DNA of 8,106 bases from an uncultured Megasphaera sp. (GTDB taxonomy: Bacteria > Bacillota > Negativicutes > Veillonellales > Megasphaeraceae): positions 1 through 8,106 of the forward strand of contig URLP01000080.1 of NCBI GenBank assembly GCA_900548635.1. The letters run 5' to 3'. The notes beneath the pieces are model-generated. The model was not told where the DNA came from. It searched no databases and was given only the letters and a program-made list of their open reading frames with translations. The translations under genes were made by a program, and so were the position numbers. Of this stretch, positions 1-7,800 are shown piece after piece (position 1 is the first letter of the stretch; each line of letters opens with the position of its first letter).

Positions 1-534
1 CATGGCTGCCGCCGTACCGCATTCGGCCTGGCAGCCGCCGACAGCGCCGGCAACGGAGGCATTGCGGGCCACGACGGCACCGATGCCGGCTGCCGTAAAG
101 AGGGCATCGACCATATTCCTGCGGGGAACTTTCAATTCTTCGGCCACCGCGGTCATGACGGCCGGCACGATACCGCACGAACCGGCTGTCGGGCAGGCGA
201 CGATCTTAAACATCTTGGCATTGGCTTCACTGACAGCCAGGGCATAGACCGCTGCTTTATGGGCCAAAGGGCCGAGAAGCGTCGGTGTCCCTTGGGACAG
301 TTTGTGAGCGTCGCCGCCGACGAGGCCGCTCACGGATTTACCCGGGTCCTGCAGGCCTGCTTCGATGGATTCCCGAAAGACATCGAGACGGCTGGCCATG
401 ACGGCCCGGACTTTTTCTTCGATTTCTTCCGACGACTCTATTTCATGGCGCACGACGATGTCCGCCAGGGTCGTCTTTTCTTTTTCCGCCAGCGCGAGCA
501 GTTCGTGCAGCGTTTTATATTCATATTTATACAT
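1..534 (-). CDS. sdaAA: L-serine dehydratase, iron-sulfur-dependent, alpha subunit (SdaAA), 3' end outside window
   Basis: This is the alpha subunit, the partner of the beta subunit just upstream; in this family it carries the iron-sulfur centre and the catalytic body. Translating the minus strand from the ATG at 534 gives 178 uninterrupted codons to the window edge, roughly 60% of the usual length of about 290-300 residues. The protein starts MYKYEYKTLHELL and contains the hallmark segments SVSGLVGGDAHK at 67-78, ACPTAGSCGIVP at 113-124 and GGCQAECGTAAAM at 166-178, with cysteines 114, 120, 168 and 172. Further conserved cysteines of the family would lie beyond the edge, so completeness of the cluster site cannot be judged. 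The start is fixed by AGGAGGT 5 bases upstream, overlapping the sdaAB stop. The first codons are AT-rich, which is common at well-translated starts. Confidence 0.95.
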   Translation of the reverse strand, partial: MYKYEYKTLHELLALAEKEKTTLADIVVRHEIESSEEIEEKVRAVMASRLDVFRESIEAGLQDPGKSVSGLVGGDAHKLSQGTPTLLGPLAHKAAVYALAVSEANAKMFKIVACPTAGSCGIVPAVMTAVAEELKVPRRNMVDALFTAAGIGAVVARNASVAGAVGGCQAECGTAAAM

Positions 535-539
535 ACAAG

Positions 540-546
540 ACCTCCT
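540..546 (-). promoter_or_regulatory. Ribosome binding site of sdaAA, overlapping the sdaAB stop
   Basis: AGGAGGT lies 5 bases before the sdaAA ATG and begins within the TAG stop codon of sdaAB. This repeats the stop/Shine-Dalgarno overlap seen at the addA-sdaAB junction and fits matched production of the two dehydratase subunits. Confidence 0.88.
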
Positions 547-1204
547 ACAGCGGCAGCAGCGTGACGACACTTTCAATAGCCGTAATATTCTGGATCATAT
601 GGACGATTTCCTGCGGCACCGGGCTGTCCGTGCAGACAATCATGACGGCTGTTTCGTTCTTGGCACTGCGGAAAACACGCATATTCGAGACATTGATATG
701 GCCGATAGCCAGGACCGTCGTCGCCTGGGCGATGATGCCCGGCTGGTCTTTATGGACTGTAATCAGCGTGTGCTCTTCGCCGTTGAGGGCGACTTCAGCA
801 CCGTTGATTTCACGAATCTCGATTTTGCCGCCGCCCAAAGAGACGCCAAGGACCTCCATCTGACGGCCCGAAGCGCCGCTCATGGCAATGCGCACCGTAT
901 TGGGATGGTCCACTTCTTCGTCGGAACGGTGAAACTCGATGGCGAGGCCTTTTTCTTTAGCAATGGCAAAGGACGTGCGCAGGCGGACGTCGTCGGCAGA
1001 AAAGCCGAGCAGGCCGGCGACGAGGGCCCGGTCCGTACCGTGGCCTTTATAGGTCTTGGCAAAAGAGCCGTAAACAGTAATGACGGCCTTTTTCGGCTCA
1101 TCCTTCAGTATCTCCCGGGCCATCAGGCCGATGCGGGCGGCGCCGGCCGTATGGGAACTGGAAGGACCGATCATGACGGGGCCGACAACATCAAAAACAC
1201 CCAT
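545..1204 (-). CDS. sdaAB: L-serine dehydratase, iron-sulfur-dependent, beta subunit (SdaAB)
   Basis: This is the beta subunit of the two-polypeptide, oxygen-sensitive L-serine dehydratase (EC 4.3.1.17), which deaminates L-serine to pyruvate and ammonia with a [4Fe-4S] cluster instead of PLP. The 219-residue length is typical. The N-terminal part carries the family signature GPSSSHTAGAARIG at 13-26, followed by VYGSFAKTYKGHGTDRAL at 44-61. Residues from about 145 to the end form an ACT domain (TLITVHKDQPGIIAQ at 146-160, then INVSNMRVFRS at 170-180), the small-molecule-binding fold found on this subunit in Bacillus-type enzymes. The start at 1204 is supported by AAGGAGG 7 bases upstream, which begins within the addA stop codon. 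The alpha subunit gene follows after 10 bases, so the two subunits are probably made together. No broken motif is seen. Confidence 0.96.
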   Translation of the reverse strand: MGVFDVVGPVMIGPSSSHTAGAARIGLMAREILKDEPKKAVITVYGSFAKTYKGHGTDRALVAGLLGFSADDVRLRTSFAIAKEKGLAIEFHRSDEEVDHPNTVRIAMSGASGRQMEVLGVSLGGGKIEIREINGAEVALNGEEHTLITVHKDQPGIIAQATTVLAIGHINVSNMRVFRSAKNETAVMIVCTDSPVPQEIVHMIQNITAIESVVTLLPL

Positions 1205-1211
1205 GTAAAAA

Positions 1212-1218
1212 CCTCCTT
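1212..1218 (-). promoter_or_regulatory. Ribosome binding site of sdaAB, overlapping the addA stop
   Basis: AAGGAGG (AAGGAGGT if the next base is counted) lies 7 bases before the sdaAB ATG. Its first two bases are the last two bases of the addA TAA stop codon, so termination on addA delivers ribosomes directly to this site. Confidence 0.88.
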
Positions 1219-4200
1219 AAAGCGGAATCGCTTTTTGTAAATGAAGACTGTAAATATATGTTTCTGCAACAGGCCGCTGCGTAATCTGTTCCACCGCGCG
1301 CCGGTACAAATCCAGCTGGACGGCATAGCGGCTGCGAAAAGCTTTTTCTGTTTCCAGACGGTCCGACTTGTAGTCGACGAGAATCCAGGCATCGTCCTCC
1401 CGGAAAAGGCAGTCGATGACCCCCTGGATGAGGATTTCCTCCCCTTTTTCAACAGCCGGCAGGGGCGAACCGCCCGGCAGGAGGACCGTAAAGGGATATT
1501 CACGGTGGATTTCCGGTGATACGGCCATGCGCTGTCCCAGGTCAGAACGGCAGAAATTCACCAGCACCGGGACATAGACCAGCGCCGCTTCTTCTTTGCT
1601 CAGCAGGCCCTGACGGACAAAAGCCTCCAATTCGCAGTGCAGGGAGCCTGCCGTCTGGTCCGTCGACGGCGTAATATACTGCAGGGCCTTGTGCAGGGCT
1701 GTCCCCCGCTGGGCACCGCTGACCTTCTCTTCCTCTTCGGAAAGCCACGGCGGCAGCTCGTCAAAAACGTCGGACTCACCGTCTCCGGGCGGCACTGCAG
1801 CGGCCGGCACGGAGGCCAGGGACCGTTCTTCCTGCAGTTCCTCACTGTGCAGTTCATGATAGCGGCGCTTGACTTCCGAAACGGAGAACTTCGCTGCCGT
1901 ACGGACGGCCTGGGGCCAGGCATACTGCCAGGAAAGGCGTTCATCCAGCCATTGCGGCACAGGCGTTTCCGTAAGGTCGCCGCGGCGCAGGGCTTCCAGC
2001 CGTGAGTCCGCAGCCTGCAGGTTTTCGTCCGAAGGGGCCGCTGACGGCGGCAGGCAGAGAGAGAGATGCCAAAGGTCATCCTGCCAGGACGCACCGGATC
2101 GGGCATAGTCGACGCCGGCCCGGCTGCCGAAAGCATTGAGGACGACGGGCATAAGCCAGTCAAAATAAGACTTGGCCTGCGTCGGGTCGAGGCGGCTCGT
2201 CCAGCGCTGCCAGTCGCGGTCAGGATGACTACTGTGGCCTGTCAGGATGAGCTGGTCCCGGGCGCGGGTCATGGCGACGTAGAGGACGCGTTCTTCTTCG
2301 GCCGTCCCTTCCCAGCGGAGCTGGGCGGCAATGCCGCTCCAGATGAGAGTCGGATAGGACATGCGCCACTGCGGGTCGTACTGCTTGAGGCCGATGCCCA
2401 GGCGGTTGTGAAAGAGAATCTGGTCCTGCGTATCACGCCGGTTAAAGGCTTTTCCCATATCAGCGACGAAGACGACGGGAAATTCCAGGCCTTTGCTCTT
2501 GTGAATACTCATGATGCGCACGACGTCTTCCTTTTCGCTGACGACTTTCGCCGGTGCCAGATCCAGGCCGTCGTCTTTCATCTTGTCCATGAGCTGCAAA
2601 TAGCGGAAAAGGCCGCGGAAACCCGCATCTTCATACTGCTGCGCCCGGTCGTAAAGGGCCTTCAGGTTGGCCTGGCGCACGTCGCCGCCGGGCATGGCGC
2701 CAACGAAATCCACGTAGGCCGTATCATCATAAAGACGCTGCAGCAGTTCAGCCACGCCGTGACGGCGGCTGAAGGTCCGCCATGCATCGAGATGGTCGAG
2801 GAAGGCCAGGATATCGTCCTGGAGCTGTCCTTCCGGAAGCGTCACGGCAAAGACGGGCAGATTCTGATAGAGCGTGCCGTCGCCAGCCAGGCGGACTTCA
2901 GAGAGGGCCGCTTCATCGAGGCCGACGATGGGCGAGCGCAGGACTGCCGCCATGGGCAGGTCCTGTTCCGGGTTGTCGATGCAGCGCAAGAGGGCGAGCA
3001 TAATCTGTACTTCGACAGCTGCGAAATAGCCGCCGCTCTGTTCGGCATAGGCCGGGATGCCTCCTTCCTGCAGGGCCTGGATGAGGACGTCCGCCTTGCC
3101 GGCCATGGAACGCAGGAGAATGACGATATGGCGGTACGACAAAGGTTCCAGGGTACCATCTTTACGGGCTGCCATGCGGCCGCTTTCGAGGAGCCTGCGG
3201 ATGCGGTCGGCAATGAAGCGGCTTTCCTTTTCAAAGGCCGTGCTGCCATCGTCGTCCTGGTCATCACCGGGCGTGGCCACGACGTCGACTTCCACCGGGC
3301 CGCCGAGCCAGCGTTCATCTGTCGGTGTCTCCCGACCGGCGTAGAGTTTTTCCCGTTCGCCGTAGTCCATGCCCGTCGCTTCCTGGGTCATGGCCTGCGC
3401 AAAGACAGCATTCACGGCGTCCAGGATGACCGGCACGCTGCGGAAGTTCCGGCCCAGGTCGATGCAGCGCTGCGTCGCTTTTTCTTCGCGGCTGAAGGAC
3501 TGATATTTTTCCAAAAAGAGCGTCGGATCTGCCAGGCGGAAGCGGTAGATGCTCTGCTTGATGTCGCCGACCATGAAGCGGTTGTCGTCAGACGAGACGA
3601 GACGCGTAATCAGTTCCTGTACGCCGTTCGTATCCTGATATTCGTCAATCAGGACTTCTTCATACTGGCTGCGCAGTTCTTCCGCCGCTGCCGAGCGCGT
3701 CGGCTTTTCCGGCGTCGCGTCATCACCGAGGAGGATCTGCAGACAGAAGTGTTCCAAGTCGCTGAAATCAAGCCAGCCCTTTTCCTTCTTTGCCGCCGCA
3801 TAGGCCTTGGCAAAGTCCAGAGTCAGGGCCACGAGGCCTTTCATGACGGGCTGCATGGCCCGCATGCCGGCGAGCCATTCTTCAGGCGACGCGGAAAAAT
3901 AGACGGGCTGCAGGTTCTTAGTAATGTCTTTCTTGACATCGTCCCGCACTTTCTTGCACCGTTCCCAGACGGCCTTATCGTCATCGGATAATTTCCGCAG
4001 GGCCTTCAGGCGCGGGAATTCAATGGCCCGGACGAAGCGGTCCAGGTCATGCCAGGTCGAGGCCGCCGCGGCCCGCTTGAGAGCGGCTGCTTCTGCCGTG
4101 AACTGGTCGCAGGCCGAAGCAAATTCTTCGCGCTGGCGCAAATGGTACAGTGCCCCTTCATAGAGGCGCACATCTTCTTCCAGACTGCGGCGCACGGCCT

Positions 4201-4849
4201 CCTTGACGGGGCCGGACCAGACCATCTCATCGATATCCGCATCGGGCGCGACTTCATAAGCCTTGGCCGCTTCCTGCAGCCAGTGTTCCGGCCAGGCCAG
4301 GCTGCGGGCATAGGTATACATGCGGCTTACCGTATCCATGAGGACGTCGTCGCCATGGTCACTGCCGAACATATCGGCCAGGGGATAGAGGAGGGGCGCT
4401 TTTTCATCGTCTTCATAATACGATAAAAAGACGTCTTCCAGGACGCGGTGGCGCAGAAGGTTCAGTTCTTCTTCGCCGGCAATGGAAAAGGCCGGGTCCA
4501 GATCAATGGTGTAGAAATACTTGCGGATGACATGCTGGCAGAAAGCGTGGAGCGTCGAAATATGGGCCGACGGCAAAAGGGCCAGCTGCCGTTCGATGCG
4601 CGGGTCCTGCGTCTCCGAGAGGGCCTGCATCAGGGCCGAGCCGACGCGGTCGCGCATTTCTGCAGCGGCGGCCTTGGTGAAGGTGACGACCAGGAGTTCC
4701 GTAATATCGATGGGGTACTCCCGGTCCAGGAGGCGGCGGATGATGCGTTCAACGAGGACCGCCGTCTTCCCCGAGCCGGCGGCGGCCGAGAGGAGCAGTG
4801 TCTGTCCCCGGCTGTCGATGGCTGCCTGCTGTTCTTTAGTCCAGGTCAT
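1217..4849 (-). CDS. addA: AddA, ATP-dependent helicase/nuclease subunit A
   Basis: AddA is the motor subunit of AddAB: a superfamily 1A (UvrD/RecB-like) 3'-5' helicase fused to a RecB-type nuclease. At 1210 residues it has the usual family length. Motifs in order: Q-motif TKEQQAAI at 4-11; Walker A AAAGSGKT at 22-29; motif Ia VTFTKAAAAEMRDR at 55-68; STLHAFC at 98-104; Walker B DEYQD at 402-406; motif III GDIKQSIYRFR at 428-438; motif IV GRNFRS at 466-471; motif V SIHKSKGLEFPVV at 781-793; motif VI YVAMTRARDQL at 857-867. The C-terminal nuclease shows H1053, D1146 (GVID), D1159-Y-K1161 and Q1178 in AVQLDLY, all apparently intact. I chose the ATG at 4849 because AAGGAGG lies 8 bases upstream of it. 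The ATG at 4855 is only 2 bases from that site, and the in-frame TTG at 4870 lies upstream of it. The gene overlaps addB by 14 bases and is followed 12 bases later by sdaAB, which points to cotranscription. Confidence 0.97.
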   Translation of the reverse strand: MTWTKEQQAAIDSRGQTLLLSAAAGSGKTAVLVERIIRRLLDREYPIDITELLVVTFTKAAAAEMRDRVGSALMQALSETQDPRIERQLALLPSAHISTLHAFCQHVIRKYFYTIDLDPAFSIAGEEELNLLRHRVLEDVFLSYYEDDEKAPLLYPLADMFGSDHGDDVLMDTVSRMYTYARSLAWPEHWLQEAAKAYEVAPDADIDEMVWSGPVKEAVRRSLEEDVRLYEGALYHLRQREEFASACDQFTAEAAALKRAAAASTWHDLDRFVRAIEFPRLKALRKLSDDDKAVWERCKKVRDDVKKDITKNLQPVYFSASPEEWLAGMRAMQPVMKGLVALTLDFAKAYAAAKKEKGWLDFSDLEHFCLQILLGDDATPEKPTRSAAAEELRSQYEEVLIDEYQDTNGVQELITRLVSSDDNRFMVGDIKQSIYRFRLADPTLFLEKYQSFSREEKATQRCIDLGRNFRSVPVILDAVNAVFAQAMTQEATGMDYGEREKLYAGRETPTDERWLGGPVEVDVVATPGDDQDDDGSTAFEKESRFIADRIRRLLESGRMAARKDGTLEPLSYRHIVILLRSMAGKADVLIQALQEGGIPAYAEQSGGYFAAVEVQIMLALLRCIDNPEQDLPMAAVLRSPIVGLDEAALSEVRLAGDGTLYQNLPVFAVTLPEGQLQDDILAFLDHLDAWRTFSRRHGVAELLQRLYDDTAYVDFVGAMPGGDVRQANLKALYDRAQQYEDAGFRGLFRYLQLMDKMKDDGLDLAPAKVVSEKEDVVRIMSIHKSKGLEFPVVFVADMGKAFNRRDTQDQILFHNRLGIGLKQYDPQWRMSYPTLIWSGIAAQLRWEGTAEEERVLYVAMTRARDQLILTGHSSHPDRDWQRWTSRLDPTQAKSYFDWLMPVVLNAFGSRAGVDYARSGASWQDDLWHLSLCLPPSAAPSDENLQAADSRLEALRRGDLTETPVPQWLDERLSWQYAWPQAVRTAAKFSVSEVKRRYHELHSEELQEERSLASVPAAAVPPGDGESDVFDELPPWLSEEEEKVSGAQRGTALHKALQYITPSTDQTAGSLHCELEAFVRQGLLSKEEAALVYVPVLVNFCRSDLGQRMAVSPEIHREYPFTVLLPGGSPLPAVEKGEEILIQGVIDCLFREDDAWILVDYKSDRLETEKAFRSRYAVQLDLYRRAVEQITQRPVAETYIYSLHLQKAIPL
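1219..1234 (-). repeat. Small inverted repeat at the end of addA, next to the sdaAB ribosome binding site
   Basis: On the minus strand AAAGCG pairs perfectly with CGCTTT around the four-base loop ATTC. This 6-bp stem covers the last codons of addA and the first base of its stop. Its 3' arm ends directly against the AAGGAGG of sdaAB. No T-run follows on the minus strand, so it is not a normal intrinsic terminator for the operon. Read on the plus strand the right arm runs into TTTTT, but no plus-strand gene needs a terminator here. The stem is short and could be chance. Confidence 0.35.
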
Positions 4850-7800
4850 CTTCATCCCCTCCTTGGTCAAAAATCTTGCGGATCATTTCTTCTTTGTCTT
4901 CCCTGCCGCCGACTTCATACGTGTTGCCGCGCACGGACGTATCGAAGCGGCAGACCGGGCGGTACGGGCAGTACGTACAGGGCGCCCGGCGTCCCATGAG
5001 GAGAGGCTGGATGGAAATATCCCCGTCGCCGATATGGCCGGCAATCTGCTGGATCTGCCGCGCCGCCCAGTCGAGGAGATGGCTCCAGCCGGCTTCGCTG
5101 TAGACGCTGTGCGAACTGTCGCTCAGGCTGCCGTCCTTTTTCAGGCGCAGGTTGAGGAATTCCGAAAAGCCCTGCATCGACGTGTCGAGTTCCTGCATGA
5201 CTTTGCCGTCGTCGAGGTAGAAGCCCGTCAGCTTGCTCTTGGCATCGTAGAGCTTCTTCTTATCATCGTCGCTGACACGGTATTCCAGGGACACCTTGTC
5301 GTTGCGCACATAGCAGTAAAGGACGGCCGCCGGGATGGCATCGCCGCCGATATTCATGAGGGCGACGAACATATACGTCAAAAGCTGCAGTTCCAGGCCC
5401 GTGAAGATCTGGCTGATGTCGAGCTGCTTGCGTCCCGATTTGTAGTCGATAATGACCACGTATTTGCGGTCGCCCTGGCGCAGGGTGTCGATGCGGTCGA
5501 TCTGGCCTGTGACGACGACATTAAGGCCGTTCTTTAAGGTGAAATGCAAGGCCTCCCAGGGGCTGCCGGGCCGGCCGAAAGCCTTTTCCAGGCCTTCCAT
5601 GTGGAAATCCGAGACGGCGCTGAAAGCGCTGAGGCGGCGCACAGTCCGGGTCAGGGTCTGGATGAGGCGCTCCTTGATCTGGGCAAAATAAGCGTTGGAC
5701 ATGAGGATATCGTGCTGGACCTGCGGCGCCAGTTCGTCCGTCGCCTGGCGGCAGACGGCCGGCACGTCCTCGTCAGGGATATCATGCCACTGCTTCTTTT
5801 CCCGCAGCAGTTTCTCGCCGATGATACGCAGCGCACCGTGGACGAGCATGCCCAGGTCCGGCGCGGCGAACTGATAGCGCGGCCGTTCTTCCAAACCGAG
5901 GCCGTAGCGGGAAAAATAAGCGAAGGGACAGCTGCGGTACTGTTCGAATTTCGTGACCGAGCCGCGCAGCGTGCCGTCTGAGGCAAAGAGGCGGCGCACG
6001 AGATTTTCCGGCAGCGTCACGGGCAGGTTCGTATGGAAGAGGCCCTGGACGGGGCGTACGGCCTGACTGCGCCAGCCGTGCTGCCAGGCCCAGTCATAGA
6101 GTGCCCACCAGATATCGTCGACCGGTTCCCCGTCAGCAGCCGGGCGCAGATGGGACGGCAGATAATCGAGGGCGGCCGGCAGGCTGAGGAGATAATCCGC
6201 TTCTTCGCCGGGACGCACTTTCACCTCTTTACGGCTGATGTCCGTCACATAGCCCTTGTCGCAGAGCTGATGAATCCACGACGCTTTTTCCAGGGCACTG
6301 CCGTCATCGTCGGCGACGACATAAGAAAGAATGAAACGTTCACTGGCCCGGGTCGCCGCCAGATAGAACAAAAAGCGTTCCTGGAAGGAACGGAAACGGC
6401 TTCCCGGCGCGAGGACGATGCCCAGATCCGCCAGGCGGTGCCGTTCTTTGTCGCTAAAGAGACCTTCTTCACTGCTGTGCTGCGGGAAGATGCCGTCATT
6501 GACGCCGCACAGGAAGACAACTTTCGCCTGCATCGTATAGCCGCGTTCGACAGCCGTCAAGGTCACGTGGTCCAGAGTCGGCGGGATAAGGCTGAATTTC
6601 AGATTGGCCAGGCCGTCTTCGACAATGCTGGCAAATTCATCGAGATCCGTCTCGTCATCACCGCAGAGGCTGACGACTTCGTTGAGGAAGCTGCCGATGC
6701 GCTTCCAGACCTGTTCGTGTTCCTTCCCTTCTTCCGTCAAGCCCTCCGCTTCTTCTTCGTCCTGCCAGCGGCGCAGGGCGGCCGGCACACCGAGCTGACA
6801 GAGCCAGCGGTAGAGGAGCGTGCACCATTCGCGCAGACTGTGCGTTGCCTGCGCGTCCTGCCAGCACGGCAGCAGGATGTCCCGCACTTTTGCGCGGATA
6901 GCGTTGATGCGCTGCAGATGGGCTTCTTCGGCTTCATCGTAAAAATCCGTCCTGTCCTGACGGCGGCCGTAGGTCCACTCACTGCCGCTCAGCCAGTGAC
7001 GCCCCTGGATGCCGTAGGCCAGGCAGTAATTTTCCAAATCGTCGATATCGTGGCGGCCGATGGGGAATAAGTCCGTTTTTAAGAGACGGAAAAGGGACTC
7101 ATGGCTCCAGCGACTGCGGAAGACGCCGAGGAGCGCCGTAATCGCTTCGGCTGCAGGATGGCTGGTCATAGGCCGGCGATAGTCGCTGAAGCAGGGGATG
7201 CCCCAGCGTCGGAAAATTCGTTCCACCCGGTCATGATACAAGTCGCTCGTCCGGGCCAGGACGAGGAAGTCGCGCCAGCGATACCCCTGACGGCAGAGAG
7301 CCGTAATCTTTCGCGCCACCGCATCGATTTCGCCATCCCTGTCCGGGCACTCCCAGACGGCTAAGGCCGCCACAGGCTCTTGGCGTCCCTGTGGTACTGT
7401 CTGGAAAAAGCCGTCGCGAAAAGCCGTCAGGGGACCTGCGGGCTCTTCCGGGACATTCACGGTCTCTAAATGAGGAAAGAGCTGCTTCAAATCGCGGTAC
7501 ACTTCATAGGCCCGATGGAAAAGGGCCGTTTCCCGCCGCTGCTGCTGCAGGCGGCTGCCGTCGAGGGTCAGGGTAATCGTGATCTTTGCCGCGGCTTTTT
7601 CCATCTGCCGCAGGATTTCCAGCTGCTGCGGCGTGAACCACTGAAAGCCGTCTACCCAGACATGGGCTCCCTGGAGCTCCGTATAATGGCCGACTTCCCG
7701 GGCCAGAAGGGTCATCGTATCGTCGGCCGAGCCGAAATGGTCGGCCAGGAAGTCCTGATACCCTTCATAAAGGCGGGCAATATCTTCCAGCTTATGGGCC

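Noticed and set aside
365..1240. A 291-codon plus-strand open frame opposite sdaAB and the start of sdaAA
   Set aside because: It is codon-aligned antisense to sdaAB, and the minus strand here encodes clear serine dehydratase subunits.
1241..1281. Possible internal promoter for sdaAB in the AT-rich 3' end of addA (TATATT at 1258-1253 on the minus strand)
   Set aside because: The hexamer 17 bases upstream reads CGCAGC, which is not a -35 box, and TTGCAG at 1269-1264 is too close. The AT-rich patch is explained by the Tyr, Ile, Lys and Leu codons at the end of addA.
3215..3221. Chi-like heptamers such as GAAGCGG on the plus strand, here and elsewhere, which might be recognised by AddAB
   Set aside because: The Chi sequence of this organism is unknown. 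GCGG-rich words are common in this GC-rich coding DNA, and only genome-wide over-representation and strand bias could support a claim.
2066..3991. A 641-codon open frame on the plus strand opposite addA
   Set aside because: It is exactly codon-aligned antisense to addA. In that register its stops can arise only from TTA, CTA or TCA codons in addA, which this GC-rich gene rarely uses. No recognisable domain is seen in its translation, and addA on the other strand is unmistakable.
4521..5537. A 338-codon plus-strand open frame opposite the end of addB
   Set aside because: Within addB it is in the codon-aligned antisense register, so it is explained by the scarcity of TTA, CTA and TCA codons. 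The translation looks compositional and shows no family signature.
6033..7070. A 345-codon plus-strand open frame opposite addB
   Set aside because: It is codon-aligned antisense to addB, with the same explanation as the other long plus-strand frames.
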